Shown: positions 19,274-30,210, numbered from the stretch's first letter. The stretch is DNA of 64,000 bases from Bradyrhizobiaceae bacterium (GCA_003963145.1 RXJJ01000010.1:29558-93557); one strand, 5' to 3'. The notes: generated by a model from the sequence alone, not told the origin. A program made the numbers and translations.

Positions 19274-20365
19274 TCAGGTGCGGGTACGCGAGCGGATCTG
19301 AAAACTGTCGAAAGTGTATTCGGCGACCTGCCACCACAGATAACCGTCACCGCGAAATGCTTGCATCGCCTCGATCGATGTCTTGAAGTCCGGATTCTTC
19401 GCCGAAATTTCCGTCCACAATTCGTTTGTGGCCTTCAGGCTTGCTTCCAGAATTTCGTTGCTGAAGGGCCGCAGCTGCACGCCGCCGGCGACAAGGCGCT
19501 TGAGCGCCGCCGGATTTTGCACGTCATAACGCGCCGCCATATAGGTATTGGCGTTCGCCATCGCATTGGCGAGGATCGCCTGATAATTCTTCGGCAGCGA
19601 GTTCCATTTCTTCAGATTGGTGAAGGCATGGATCATCGGACCGCCTTCCCAGAAACCGGGGTAATAATAAAACGGCGCGACCTTGTTGAAGCCGAGCTTC
19701 TCGTCGTCATAGGGACCGACCCATTCGGCGGCGTCGATCGTGCCCTTCTCCAGCGCCGGATAGATATCGCCTCCCGCCAGCTGCTGCGGCACGACGCCGA
19801 GTTTCGCCAGCACCTGCCCTGCAATGCCGCCGATCCGCATTTTCAATCCCGAAAGATCGGCCACGGTCCTGATTTCCTTGCGAAACCAGCCGCCCATCTG
19901 GGTATTGGTATTGCCGCACGCGTGCCCGATCACACCGTATTTCTTGAAAAACGCGTTGCCGAGCTGCTCGCCGCCGCCCTGAAGCCACCACGCATTCTGC
20001 ATCCGCGCATTGAGGCCGAACGGCACCGAGCCGTAGATCGCGAAGGTCGGGTCCTTGCCGACATAATAATAGGCAACCGTGTGGCACATCTCGACCGTGT
20101 CATTGGACACAGCGTCGAACGCCTGAAGCCCAGGCACGATTTCACCCGCCGCAAAAACCTGAATCTGAAATTTGTTGTCGGTCATCTCGGCAACCTGCTT
20201 GGCCATGTATTCGGCCGCGCCGTAGATGGTATCGAGCGATTTGGGGAAGCTGGACGTCAGCCGCCACTTGATCTCGGGCGCGGACTGGGCGATCGCCGGC
20301 GACGCCACGGCGGTGGCCGCCGCTGCGCCGGCTGCCGACACTTTCAAAAAATCACGACGTTTCAT
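19274..20365 (-). CDS. TRAP substrate-binding protein, TakP-like, copy 1
   Basis: Periplasmic receptor for a TRAP transporter, 363 residues. [13 protein letters not shown] with RR is a twin-arginine signal, cleaved after AIA. The sequence closely follows Rhodobacter sphaeroides TakP, a sodium-dependent 2-oxoacid binder: [37 protein letters not shown] and [16 protein letters not shown]. The TakP ligand positions appear kept: Gln in NTQMGGWFR, Arg in KMRIGG, and Glu-Trp in AAEW. Pyruvate or a related 2-oxoacid is thus the likely ligand (inference from family). It is the downstream member of a tandem pair and is convergent with dctQM. GAGGAG lies 8 bases before the ATG. Confidence 0.9.
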   Translation of the reverse strand: MKRRDFLKVSAAGAAAATAVASPAIAQSAPEIKWRLTSSFPKSLDTIYGAAEYMAKQVAEMTDNKFQIQVFAAGEIVPGLQAFDAVSNDTVEMCHTVAYYYVGKDPTFAIYGSVPFGLNARMQNAWWLQGGGEQLGNAFFKKYGVIGHACGNTNTQMGGWFRKEIRTVADLSGLKMRIGGIAGQVLAKLGVVPQQLAGGDIYPALEKGTIDAAEWVGPYDDEKLGFNKVAPFYYYPGFWEGGPMIHAFTNLKKWNSLPKNYQAILANAMANANTYMAARYDVQNPAALKRLVAGGVQLRPFSNEILEASLKATNELWTEISAKNPDFKTSIEAMQAFRGDGYLWWQVAEYTFDSFQIRSRTRT

Positions 20366-20443
20366 AAGGGCATCTCCTCATGCCGGCTTTTTTTGAAGGT
20401 CCGGCGTAAGGCGCAGCATGCCGCAGGCCCTCGAAATAGCAAG

Positions 20444-20474
20444 AGACCCGGCCCTCTTGCGAGAGCCGGGTCCC
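20444..20474 (-). terminator. Hairpin after TakP-like copy 2
   Basis: GACCCGGC pairs with GCCGGGTC across a short loop, about 27 bases after the copy 2 stop. There is no long T run, so termination may be partial, which would let copy 1 share some transcript. Confidence 0.5.
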
Positions 20475-20500
20475 ATCTAGACATTCCGACGAAGTTTGGA

Positions 20501-21682
<1,182 letters not shown>

Positions 21683-21737
21683 CTAAACCATAGTCGCATA
21701 AAGAAAATCGGCGGCGCAGCTTTAACCGGGCGTGGTT

Positions 21738-22883
21738 TTATGCTGCGGATGGCTGGAGCGCGAGACGCTCCTTGATGCGCTCACAGATCGCCCGATAGAT
21801 CGCGGCGTGCGGGCCATCCGGATCGCTTTCCACGACCGGCGTGCCGGCATCGGAGGTTTCCCGAATCGCCATATGCAGCGGAACTTCGCCGAGGAACGGC
21901 ACCTTCAGCCGCTCCGCTTCATGGCGCGCGCCGCCATGGCCGAAAATGTCCGACCGGGTGCCGCATTCGGGACACTGGAAATAGCTCATGTTCTCGACAA
22001 TGCCGAGGGTGGGGACGCCGACCTTGGCGAACATCGCAATGCCGCGTCGCGCATCGATCAACGCAAGGTCCTGCGGCGTGGAGACAATGATCGCGCCTTT
22101 CAGCGGCACCTGCTGGGCGAGCGTAAGCTGGGCGTCGCCAGTGCCGGGCGGCATGTCCACGATCAGAACGTCGAGCGTGCCCCATGCCACGTCCCACAAC
22201 ATCTGGCGAACCGCCGACATTACCATCGGGCCGCGCCAGACCATCGGCGTCTCCTCGCCGACCAGAAAGCCGATCGACATCAGCGGCATGCCGAATCGTC
22301 GGATCGGAATCATCTTCTTGTCGTCATCGACCGTCGGCTTCTCGTTGATGCCGGTGAGACGCGGAACCGACGGCCCGTAAATATCGGCATCGAGCAACCC
22401 CACACGTAAGCCGAGATCGCGCAGCCCAAGTGCGATGTTGAGTGCGGTGGTGGATTTGCCGACCCCGCCCTTGCCGGAAGCAACCGCGATGATGGCGCCG
22501 ATGCCGGGAATCGCCATCTGTTTGCCCATCGGGGAATCGCCTGGAACGGCCTGTGGCTGGTGCGACGCCACCGGCTTCACGCCCGATCCGGGTGCATGAT
22601 GCGTATGACCCTGATGCGGCGCAGGCGTTGCGCCGGGCTTGCGTTCGGCTGTCAGCGCCACCATCACCGTGGTCACGCCGGGAATGCCGCGCACCGCCTC
22701 CTCGGCTCGCGTTCTGACATCTTCCCACACACGGGCCTCGGCTGCATCGACGTTGATCGAGAAGAACACCTTGCCGTCACTGGCCGTGATCTCGGAGAGC
22801 ACCTTGGCGACGCTGAGCGGCACACCGCGCGGGGTTGGGATCTTGCCGAGGCTGTCGAGGACCTGCTGTTTCGTTACGCTCAA
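21738..22883 (-). CDS. apbC: Mrp/ApbC iron-sulfur cluster carrier ATPase
   Basis: P-loop ATPase that carries Fe-S clusters to apoproteins, cytosolic. 381 residues: an N-terminal MIP18/DUF59 domain (about 1-90), a His/Pro-rich linker (PHQGHTHHAPGSG), then the Mrp/NBP35 ATPase with deviant Walker A VASGKGGVGKSTTALN, Walker-type DADIYGPSVPRL, VDMPPGTGDAQL and the cluster-binding CPEC. The symbol is interchangeable with mrp. Divergent from the mgtC-like gene. Confidence 0.93.
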   Translation of the reverse strand: MSVTKQQVLDSLGKIPTPRGVPLSVAKVLSEITASDGKVFFSINVDAAEARVWEDVRTRAEEAVRGIPGVTTVMVALTAERKPGATPAPHQGHTHHAPGSGVKPVASHQPQAVPGDSPMGKQMAIPGIGAIIAVASGKGGVGKSTTALNIALGLRDLGLRVGLLDADIYGPSVPRLTGINEKPTVDDDKKMIPIRRFGMPLMSIGFLVGEETPMVWRGPMVMSAVRQMLWDVAWGTLDVLIVDMPPGTGDAQLTLAQQVPLKGAIIVSTPQDLALIDARRGIAMFAKVGVPTLGIVENMSYFQCPECGTRSDIFGHGGARHEAERLKVPFLGEVPLHMAIRETSDAGTPVVESDPDGPHAAIYRAICERIKERLALQPSAA

Positions 22884-23073
22884 CCTGCTGTCTCCTTGCG
22901 GACATCAAACGATGGAGAGGGCCGAAGGCCACTTGCACCGCACCAAGGGGGTTTCATGGAATTTATCACTCTCCCTATATGTGAGTCACCTTTGCCTTTG
23001 CCAATCTATTGTTGTCGAGGGAGTCTAAGCCCGCTTTAATGCTGCGTTTCAGCCGAACGCACACGGAGCCGCC

Positions 23074-23778
23074 ATGATTTCGCACACCGAAATCCTTCTC
23101 AGACTGGTGTCGGCGGCCGCGCTCGGCAGCCTTGTCGGATTTGAGCGCGAACGTCTGCTCTGGGCGGCGGGGATTCGCACGCATATGCTGGTGTGTGTCG
23201 GCTCGTGCCTGATCATGATCGTGTCCGCCTTCGGCTTTGCGGATGTCCTTGGTCAGGAGCACACGGTCCTCGACCCCTCACGCGTCGCCGCCCAGGTCGT
23301 GTCCGGCATTGGCTTTCTCGGAGCGGGTTCGATCCTGGCGCGCGGCGAAATTGTCAAAGGTCTGACCACCGCCGCAAGCATCTGGACCGTCGCCGCGATC
23401 GGACTTGCCATCGGCGGCGGGCTCTATTTCGCAGGCATCGCCTCCACCATCGTCATCCTCATCATTCTGGCGGGCGTCAAACCGCTTGAGGAGGCGTACC
23501 GCGCGCGCAACCAGACCTGCCAGTTCAGGATCACCGCCGAGCAAGGCGGCCTCACCCTCGATGACATACGGCAGACACTGGAGGTGCGCCCCGCGCAGAT
23601 CAAAAGATTTGTGATCGAAAATCGTAACGAGGACGGCACCGAAGATATTCTTGTGCTTCTGACCAAGGTGTCCTCGCAGGACATCGCGGGTTTCAGAGGC
23701 AAACTCAACGATCTGACGGCCGTGCGGACCGTCGATCTCCTCAGGCGCAGCGCTGACAGTGCTGCAGGAGGCACCTGA
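23074..23778 (+). CDS. MgtC/SapB family membrane protein
   Basis: 234 residues. The N-terminal part has the MgtC/SapB signature: GFERERLLWAAGIRTHMLVCVG, DPSRVAAQVVSGIGFLGAGSIL and GLTTAASIWTVAAIGLAIGGG, in about four or five helices. The C-terminal soluble part of about 80 residues may be an ACT-like regulatory domain. MgtC proteins are linked to magnesium limitation and acid survival; the transport role is debated. No magnesium-sensing leader could be recognised in the 190 bases upstream. Confidence 0.87.
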   Translation: MISHTEILLRLVSAAALGSLVGFERERLLWAAGIRTHMLVCVGSCLIMIVSAFGFADVLGQEHTVLDPSRVAAQVVSGIGFLGAGSILARGEIVKGLTTAASIWTVAAIGLAIGGGLYFAGIASTIVILIILAGVKPLEEAYRARNQTCQFRITAEQGGLTLDDIRQTLEVRPAQIKRFVIENRNEDGTEDILVLLTKVSSQDIAGFRGKLNDLTAVRTVDLLRRSADSAAGGT

Positions 23779-23871
23779 CAACCGATATTCATCGGTTTTG
23801 TGCCGCCAACACCTCCAGTCTTAATGTGAGCCGCCGCCGGCAAATTTACACTTCGTTAACCTGATTAATTT

Positions 23872-23888
23872 GAGGTTTAAGCCACCTC
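23872..23888. promoter_or_regulatory. Inverted repeat among TTAA boxes upstream of a kinase gene
   Basis: GAGGT-ttaagcc-ACCTC, flanked by TTAA at 23856, 23865, 23877 and 23889 (the last two are 12 bases apart, as are the second and third). It lies about 75 bases before the kinase ATG. It could be a regulator site or a mixture of CtrA half-sites; none has the exact TTAA-N7-TTAA spacing. Confidence 0.35.
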
Positions 23889-23960
23889 TTAATGTTTTCA
23901 CGCCAGAAATAGAGCGCCGGAAAATCGGCCTCGCGTTGCGTTTGGGATTTTCGTTCGTTC

Positions 23961-25538
23961 ATGAGTGACCTCGTACCGCTGCCTTCGGACACTGCAGCCG
24001 GCGCGCCGGCTCGTCATCGGCGGGCCGCCACGCAGCGCGTTCGCGAAGCCCGCGATCGGCTGACATCGACCAGCGGCACACGTCCGGCTTTCGACCACGA
24101 ATTGCTCCGCCAATACGCGCAAACGAGGCTCTCCGCTTCGCTCGTCGTGATGCTTCTGGTGATCGCGACGGGAATCCTCGCCTCCCTGTGGATTTCGCCG
24201 CTCAACGCCGGCATCTGGACCTGCGGCATCCTTATCATTCACGCGCTGGTGATCCGCTACTGCAATAAATTTCTGGGCATTCCCTCGTCCGCGCCCGACA
24301 TCACCCGCAAATGGCGGCTGCGCTTCGTGCTGCTCGATCTGCTTTACGGTCTTGCCTGGACCGTGATCCTGCTTCACCCCTCCGGCGTCGATGCGGTGTC
24401 GAACACCCTGATGCTGTTCGTGATGCTGCTGGTGGTCGCGGTTTCCAGCATGCTGGCGGCGAGCCTGCCCATCGCCGCCTTCGCAGCGACGATACCCGTG
24501 ACAGTCGCGGTCGCCGTCAATTTCGTGATGCGCGGAACGCTCGACGATTATATTCTCGCGGCGCTGGCCGTGACCGCGGAGTGTTACTTCGGTCTGCTCG
24601 CCCACAGGCTGCACTCGAACACACTCGCCACGCTGCAAGCGCGTGCCGAAAAGGACGCCTTGATCGGCGAGCTTGAACAGGCCAAGGCGATTTCCGACGA
24701 GGCACGCCACCGTGCCGAAGCGGCGAACGTCTCCAAATCGCGCTTCCTCGCGCAGATGAGCCACGAACTGCGCACGCCGCTGAACGCCATTCTCGGATTT
24801 TCCGAAGTGATGAAGAGCGAAATCTTCGGCGCGCATGCGGTGCCCGTTTACAAGGAATATTCCGCCGACATTCATAATTCCGGCGTTCACCTGCTCAATC
24901 TCATCAACGAGATTCTCGATCTGTCGCGCATTGAGGCGGGACGTTATGAATTGAACGAGGAGCCCGTGTCGCTCGCACATGTGGTGGCGGACTGCCATCA
25001 TCTGCTCAAGCTGCGCGCCTCCAGCCGCAACATCGTCATCCATGAGATGTTCGAGCAGGACATGCCGAAGCTGTGGGGCGACGAGCGTGCGGTGCGCCAG
25101 ATCGTGCTCAACCTGTTGTCCAATTCGATCAAGTTCACGCCGCAGGGCGGCGAAATCTGGCTCAAGGTGGGTTGGACCGCGTCCGGCGGACAATATCTCA
25201 GCGTCAAGGATAACGGTCCGGGCATTCCCGAAGACGAAATCCCGATCGTGCTCGCCTCCTTCGGCCAGGGCTCGAACTCGATCAAGTCCGCCGAACAGGG
25301 CGCGGGGCTTGGCCTTCCGATCGCGAAAAACCTCGTGGACATGCATGGCGGAACTTTCACCATAAAGTCCAAGCTGCGGATCGGCACCGAGGTCATCATC
25401 ACATTCCCGCCGGAGCGGGTGATGAGCGCGCTGGCGCCAATGTCGGACGATTCTCCCCCGCTTCAGCCTGAACCCCTGACCAGCGAGAAAAGCCGCCCCC
25501 GGCACAGGCCGATCATGAGCGCCGGCACCGGACTTTAA
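23961..25538 (+). CDS. Membrane sensor histidine kinase, PleC/DivJ type
   Basis: 525 residues. Five or six hydrophobic helices at about residues 55-215 form a membrane sensor without a large periplasmic loop. A short coiled coil follows (AEKDALIGELEQAKAISDEARHR). HisKA has the phosphoacceptor in FLAQMSHELRTPLNAILGFSEVM. HATPase_c boxes are N (VLNLLSNSIKFTPQGG), G1 (DNGPGIPEDEI) and G2 (GAGLGLPIAKNLVDMHGG). The GFSEVM form of the HisKA box is that of alphaproteobacterial PleC/DivJ/PdhS kinases acting on DivK or PleD. No response regulator is adjacent. TTAA boxes upstream hint at cell-cycle control. Confidence 0.87.
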   Translation: MSDLVPLPSDTAAGAPARHRRAATQRVREARDRLTSTSGTRPAFDHELLRQYAQTRLSASLVVMLLVIATGILASLWISPLNAGIWTCGILIIHALVIRYCNKFLGIPSSAPDITRKWRLRFVLLDLLYGLAWTVILLHPSGVDAVSNTLMLFVMLLVVAVSSMLAASLPIAAFAATIPVTVAVAVNFVMRGTLDDYILAALAVTAECYFGLLAHRLHSNTLATLQARAEKDALIGELEQAKAISDEARHRAEAANVSKSRFLAQMSHELRTPLNAILGFSEVMKSEIFGAHAVPVYKEYSADIHNSGVHLLNLINEILDLSRIEAGRYELNEEPVSLAHVVADCHHLLKLRASSRNIVIHEMFEQDMPKLWGDERAVRQIVLNLLSNSIKFTPQGGEIWLKVGWTASGGQYLSVKDNGPGIPEDEIPIVLASFGQGSNSIKSAEQGAGLGLPIAKNLVDMHGGTFTIKSKLRIGTEVIITFPPERVMSALAPMSDDSPPLQPEPLTSEKSRPRHRPIMSAGTGL

Positions 25539-25584
25539 GAACGAGCAGTCTGATGAAATGCATAGTTAGTGCGGCAGGTGCGGC

Positions 25585-26100
25585 GTGACACGTTTGCTGA
25601 TGGCGATGGCGATACTGGTGGCGAGCGCGGGCTCGATCTTCGCCGTGCAGGAGCCGGCTGTCTTCCACGGCGTGGCGCGCTCGATGCTCAAGACGATCAG
25701 CCTGCATCTGAACCGGAACAATATCCGCGCTGTCGAAGTCGCCCGAGCCGCGAGTGGCGATTTCATTCTGCACGCCAAGGTCAATGGCGTCGGCACGCCG
25801 ATGGTGATCGACACAGGCGCGACATCGGTGGTGCTGACCTACGAGACGGCAAAGGCCGTGGGGCTGCCCATCGAGCTTGCGGATTTCGACACAGAGATTG
25901 AAACCGCAGGCGGCCGCGTGAAAGCGGCGCGGCTGACGCTCGACCGCCTCGCGGTCGGCAAGCTGGTGGAATTGTCGGTGCCGGCGCTGGTGGTGCCGCG
26001 CGGGCAGATGAAAACCAATCTGCTCGGCATGAGCTTCCTCAACCGGCTGGAAAGCTGGGAAGTGCGTCCCGACAAATTATTGCTGCACGGCTATCCGTAA
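25585..26100 (+). CDS. Retropepsin-like aspartic protease, TIGR02281 type
   Basis: 171 residues from GTG 25585. An N-terminal hydrophobic signal or anchor (LLMAMAILVASAGSIFA) precedes a single retropepsin-like domain with active site VIDTGATSVVLTYE, and a C-terminal LLGMSFLNRLESWEV that matches the family's flap and end segment. Single-domain proteases of this type must dimerise. The family is common and conserved in alphaproteobacteria with unknown substrates, likely periplasmic. It lies 47 bases after the kinase gene, so cotranscription is possible. Confidence 0.85.
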   Translation: MTRLLMAMAILVASAGSIFAVQEPAVFHGVARSMLKTISLHLNRNNIRAVEVARAASGDFILHAKVNGVGTPMVIDTGATSVVLTYETAKAVGLPIELADFDTEIETAGGRVKAARLTLDRLAVGKLVELSVPALVVPRGQMKTNLLGMSFLNRLESWEVRPDKLLLHGYP

Positions 26101-26106
26101 CACCGT

Positions 26107-27147
26107 TCAGGCGGCTTCGGATTCCATATCCGCGTCGCCGATCCGCCCGATCGCATCGCGCAAGGCCTCGAGACTCGCGTCCGCGCCGGTGCAATTTTCG
26201 GCCAGGGCCCGGCGGAAAGCACGCGCACCCGGCACGCCATGAAACGCGCCGACCAGATGCCGCGTGATAGCGTGCAGCCGCACGCCCTGTTCACGCTGCG
26301 CCTCGATATAAGGAAACAGCGCCTCCAGCGCCGCGCGCATCGAGGCGAAAGGCGCTGGTTCGCCGAAAACCCGAGAGTCGACATTGATCAGCCGCCACGG
26401 CTCCTGATAAGCGGCGCGGCCGAGCATCACCCCATCGACGTGATCGAGATGCGCCCTCGCCTCCTCGAGGCTGCCGATGCCGCCATTGATGGCGATCGGC
26501 ACATGCGGCATCGCCGCCTTGAGACGATAGACGCGCTGGTAGTCGAGCGGCGGGATGTCGCGGTTCTGTTTCGGCGACAGGCCCTCCAGCCACGCCTTGC
26601 GCGCATGCACGATCAATCCGTCTGCCCCCGCATCGACAACACCGCGCGCCAATGTGTCGAGGGCGACTTCCGGGTCCTGATTGTCGATGCCGATGCGGCA
26701 CTTGACCGTCACCGGAACGCTAACGGCCCACTTCATTGCCGCGACGCATTCGGCGACAAGCTGCGGCTCCGCCATCAGGCACGCGCCGAAGCGGCCGTCC
26801 TGCACCCGGTCCGACGGACACCCGACATTGAGATTGATTTCGTCGTAGCCGAAATCCTCGCCGATCTTCGCGGCTGCGGCGAGGTCCTGCGGGTTCGAGC
26901 CGCCGAGCTGCAACGCCACCGGATGTTCGCTCGGATCAAACCCGAGCAGCCGCGCGCGGTCGCCATGGATCACGGCACCCGTCGTCAGCATCTCGGTATA
27001 AAGTCTTGCGTGGCGGCTCAGCAGGCGATGGAAAACGCGGCAATGACGGTCGGTCCAGTCCATCATCGGGGCCACGCTGAAGCGCCAGGACGGGCCAAGC
27101 CCCTCCTGATCTGTTAAATCAAGCGTTTTCAACGTCTTATCTGACAC
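26107..27147 (-). CDS. dusA: tRNA-dihydrouridine synthase DusA
   Basis: Reduces uridine 20/20a in the tRNA D-loop using FMN. About 346 residues. Motifs: FSVAPMMDWTDRHCRVF at the N-terminus, EMLTTGAVIHGD (DusA-specific), LQLGGSNP, catalytic Cys in INLNVGCPSDRVQDGRFGACLM, and NGGIGSLEEA with MLGRAAYQEPW. The track start at 27159 is a TTG; the GTG at 27147 (MSDKTLKTLDL) is chosen here but the choice is open. It ends 6 bases from the convergent protease gene. Confidence 0.93.
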   Translation of the reverse strand: MSDKTLKTLDLTDQEGLGPSWRFSVAPMMDWTDRHCRVFHRLLSRHARLYTEMLTTGAVIHGDRARLLGFDPSEHPVALQLGGSNPQDLAAAAKIGEDFGYDEINLNVGCPSDRVQDGRFGACLMAEPQLVAECVAAMKWAVSVPVTVKCRIGIDNQDPEVALDTLARGVVDAGADGLIVHARKAWLEGLSPKQNRDIPPLDYQRVYRLKAAMPHVPIAINGGIGSLEEARAHLDHVDGVMLGRAAYQEPWRLINVDSRVFGEPAPFASMRAALEALFPYIEAQREQGVRLHAITRHLVGAFHGVPGARAFRRALAENCTGADASLEALRDAIGRIGDADMESEAA

Positions 27148-27220
27148 TCTTCGACTCAATCCAAAACGCGGCGCGCGTCGAGATGTAACACGGATATAGC
27201 GATGCGCCGAGCCTCCACCA

Positions 27221-28813
27221 TCACCCCGGACTATCCGGCAAGATCACAACGCCCTCGGCACCACGCAGAGTGAAATCGATCGGGACGGGGCAGTTCAACC
27301 TGTCCATGAAGTTGGACAGCAGAATTTGCCCGTTCAAATCCTTTGGCAACGGAATGATGTGGCTGCCGAAGTTCAACGCGACGATGAGACCGCGGCCCTG
27401 ATGTTCGCGCTGGTACACGAGCAGATCGCCGTCCTGCAAAATCCGCCTGTAGCTTCCCACCGCCAGTTCGGGACGCTTGCGGCGCAAGTCAAGAAGCGCG
27501 CGATACAGATTCAGCATCGAGGTCTTGTCAGCGGTCTCCGCCGCGACATTGCGCCGGGCGAAATCATCTCCCAGCGGCAGCCAGGGTTCGCCATTTGTAA
27601 ACCCGGCATGGCGTGATTGATCCCATTGCATCGGCGTGCGGCAGCCGTCGCGGCCAAGGCCCCTCCCCGGCAGATTCTTCTCCCACGGATCACGCACGCG
27701 ATCCGGCGGGATCGTCACCTGCGTCATGCCGATTTCGTCGCCGTAATAAAGCGTCGGCGTGCCGCGCAGGGTCAGCAACAGCATCGCGGCCAGGCGCGCC
27801 TGATCCTCACCGATCCGGCTCGCCAGACGCATGCGATCGTGATTGCCGAGCACCCAGTTCGGCCATGCGCCCTGCGGCAGAACTTTCTCATATCTGTCGA
27901 TCAGATCGCCGACAGACTGCGCGGTCCAGGGCGTGCCGATGAGCGAGAAGTTGAACGGCAGCTGCGCGCCGTCGAGATTCTTTCCGTAATACGCCGTGAG
28001 CTTTTCCGGCGGCAGATAAATCTCGCCAATCAGCACGCGATCCTCGAATTCGTCCATCACGCGCCGCAGGCCGGCGACGATGTCTTGAACCTCCGGCCGG
28101 TCGGTCGAATGGATATGCGACAGCTCCTGATAGGGCGGCATGCCGGCCATAAAATCGGGATTGGGCGGATCGTCGCGAAACTGCGCGTCCTTGATCAGGT
28201 GCCACATCACATCGACGCGGAAGCCGTCGACGCCGCGCCGCAGCCAGAACCGCATCACCTCATGCATCGCCTCGCGCACGTCGGGATTGCGCCAGTTCAG
28301 ATCCGGCTGCGAACGCAGAAAGGCATGATAATAATACTGACCGCTCGCCTCATCGAACTGCCAGGCGCTGCCGCCGAATTCGGACAGCCAGTTGTTCGGC
28401 GGCCCGCTTCCCTGCCCATCGCGCCAGATGTACCAGTCGCGCTTCGGGTTATTCCTCGAGCTCCGGCTTTCGATGAACCACGGATGCCGGTCGGAGGTGT
28501 GATTGGGAACGAGATCGAGAATGACCTTGAGGCCCTGCGCATGCGCCGCGGCGACCAGCGCATCGAAGTCCGCCATCGCGCCGAACAGAGGATCGATGCC
28601 GGTATAGTCGGAAATGTCGTAGCCGAAATCCGCCATCGGCGAGGGAAACACCGGCGACAGCCAGAGCGCATCGACGCCGAGCTCGCGCAGGTACGGCAGG
28701 CGCGCGATGATGCCGCGCAGATCGCCGACCCCGTCGCCGTCGCTGTCCTGAAACGAGCGTGGGTAAATCTGATAGAGCACCCCGCTCTGCCACCAGCGGA
28801 AATTATCGATCAT
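27221..28813 (-). CDS. GH13 alpha-glucosidase / oligo-1,6-glucosidase
   Basis: Hydrolyses or transfers alpha-glucosidic bonds of short sugars. 530 residues from ATG 28813 (MIDNFRWWQSGVLYQIYPRSF), the usual start of the family; the track start at 28912 runs back through the frc terminator. GH13 regions: DLVPNHTS (I), GFRVDVMWH (II, nucleophile Asp), VLIGEIYLP (III, acid Glu), and LGNHDR (IV, Asp). No signal peptide, so cytosolic. Substrate (sucrose, trehalose, isomaltose) cannot be settled. It stands alone, with no transporter beside it. Confidence 0.88.
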   Translation of the reverse strand: MIDNFRWWQSGVLYQIYPRSFQDSDGDGVGDLRGIIARLPYLRELGVDALWLSPVFPSPMADFGYDISDYTGIDPLFGAMADFDALVAAAHAQGLKVILDLVPNHTSDRHPWFIESRSSRNNPKRDWYIWRDGQGSGPPNNWLSEFGGSAWQFDEASGQYYYHAFLRSQPDLNWRNPDVREAMHEVMRFWLRRGVDGFRVDVMWHLIKDAQFRDDPPNPDFMAGMPPYQELSHIHSTDRPEVQDIVAGLRRVMDEFEDRVLIGEIYLPPEKLTAYYGKNLDGAQLPFNFSLIGTPWTAQSVGDLIDRYEKVLPQGAWPNWVLGNHDRMRLASRIGEDQARLAAMLLLTLRGTPTLYYGDEIGMTQVTIPPDRVRDPWEKNLPGRGLGRDGCRTPMQWDQSRHAGFTNGEPWLPLGDDFARRNVAAETADKTSMLNLYRALLDLRRKRPELAVGSYRRILQDGDLLVYQREHQGRGLIVALNFGSHIIPLPKDLNGQILLSNFMDRLNCPVPIDFTLRGAEGVVILPDSPG

Positions 28814-28874
28814 GCGCCGGGCCGCTCCTCGCGGACCTGTGCCCGCCAGACAACCTATGACGCAATCCCGCAAA

Positions 28875-28904
28875 TAAAAAAAGGCCGGGGCTACTGCCCC
28901 GGCC
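28875..28904 (-). terminator. Rho-independent terminator of the oxc-frc operon
   Basis: On the minus strand GGCCGGGGC and GCCCCGGCC pair around a 4-base loop and are followed by seven T and ATTTG. It sits 28 bases after the frc stop. Confidence 0.92.
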
Positions 28905-28932
28905 AAGGTCATCCTCGGGGGAGACTTACAAG

Positions 28933-30210
28933 TTACTCAGCAGCGGCCAGAGGCTGGTCGCCGATCGCACCCGATGCGCGAACTTCGCCGATCTGAGCAT
29001 CGGAGAACTTCAGCACATCGCGCAGGATTTCTTCAGTGTGCTCGCCGAGCAGCGGCGAGCGTTCCACGACTGTCGGGGAGTCCGACAGCTTGATCGGGTT
29101 GCCGACCGAGATGTACTCGCCGCGCACCGGATGATCGACCTTGACCAGCGTGCCGGTCGCGTACAGCGACTGGTCCTCGGCGATTTCCTTCATCGACAGG
29201 ATCGGGCCGCACGGAATGTCGAACTTGTTGAGAATGTCCATCGCCTCGAACTTGGTCTTGGTCATGGTCCACTGTTCGATACGCCCGAAAATCTCGTTCA
29301 GGCGCGGCAGGCGGGCCGCCGGCTTGGCGTAGTTCGGATCGGTCTTCCAGGTCGGCTCGCCGATCACGTCGCAGATCTTCTCCCAGACCGGAGCCTGGGT
29401 GATGAAATACAGATACGCGTTCGGATCCTGCTCCCAGCCCTTGCACTTGACGATACGGCCCGGCTGGCCGCCGCCGGAATCGTTGCCAGCGCGCGGGGTG
29501 GCGTCGCCGAACGGAATGCCCTCACCGAACTGGCTGTATTCCTTGAGCGGACCGTGCGCGAGGCGCTGCTGGTCGCGCAGCTTGACGCGGCAGAGATTGA
29601 GCACGCCGTCCTGCATCGCAGCGGTGACGCGCTGACCCTTGCCGGTCATGGTGCGCTGATAGAGTGCGGTGACAATGCCGAGCGCGAGGTGAAGGCCGGT
29701 ACCGGAATCGCCGATCTGCGCGCCGGTGACCAGCGGGAAGCCGTCACGGAAGCCCGTGGTGGAGGCTGCGCCACCGGTACACTGGGCGACGTTCTCGTAA
29801 ACCTTGCAATCCTCGTAGGGACCGGGGCCGAAACCCTTGATCGAGGCAACGATCAGCTTCGGGTTGATCTTGTTGATGGTCTCCCAGGGGAAGCCCATGC
29901 GGTCGAGCACGCCGGGGCCGAAATTCTCGACCAGCACGTCGCACGACTTGATCAGCGCGGTGAGAACTTCCTTGCCCTTGGCGTTCTTGGTGTCGAGCGT
30001 GATCGAACGCTTGTTGTGGTTGAGCATCGTGAAATAGAGGCTGTCCGCGTTCGGAACGTCCTGCAGCTGGCCGCGGGTGATGTCGCCCACGCCCGGACGC
30101 TCGACCTTGATGACGTCGGCGCCGAACCATGCCAGCAACTGGGTGCAGGTTGGGCCGGATTGAACATGCGTGAAGTCGAGGATTCGAACACCCTGTAGCG
30201 CCTTGGTCAT
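28933..30210 (-). CDS. frc: Formyl-CoA:oxalate CoA-transferase
   Basis: Moves CoA from formyl-CoA to oxalate, giving oxalyl-CoA and formate; class III (CaiB) transferase, an interlocked dimer. 425 residues, close to the 428 of Oxalobacter Frc. The catalytic aspartate is at residue 168 in [11 protein letters not shown], and the glycine loop that closes over it is seen as SGGGQP. ATG 30210 follows GGAGGGA; the track start at 30366 adds 52 polar residues that overlap the oxc end. It lies 79 bases after oxc, cotranscribed, and closes the oxalate cycle with it. A strong terminator follows. Confidence 0.96.
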   Translation of the reverse strand: MTKALQGVRILDFTHVQSGPTCTQLLAWFGADVIKVERPGVGDITRGQLQDVPNADSLYFTMLNHNKRSITLDTKNAKGKEVLTALIKSCDVLVENFGPGVLDRMGFPWETINKINPKLIVASIKGFGPGPYEDCKVYENVAQCTGGAASTTGFRDGFPLVTGAQIGDSGTGLHLALGIVTALYQRTMTGKGQRVTAAMQDGVLNLCRVKLRDQQRLAHGPLKEYSQFGEGIPFGDATPRAGNDSGGGQPGRIVKCKGWEQDPNAYLYFITQAPVWEKICDVIGEPTWKTDPNYAKPAARLPRLNEIFGRIEQWTMTKTKFEAMDILNKFDIPCGPILSMKEIAEDQSLYATGTLVKVDHPVRGEYISVGNPIKLSDSPTVVERSPLLGEHTEEILRDVLKFSDAQIGEVRASGAIGDQPLAAAE

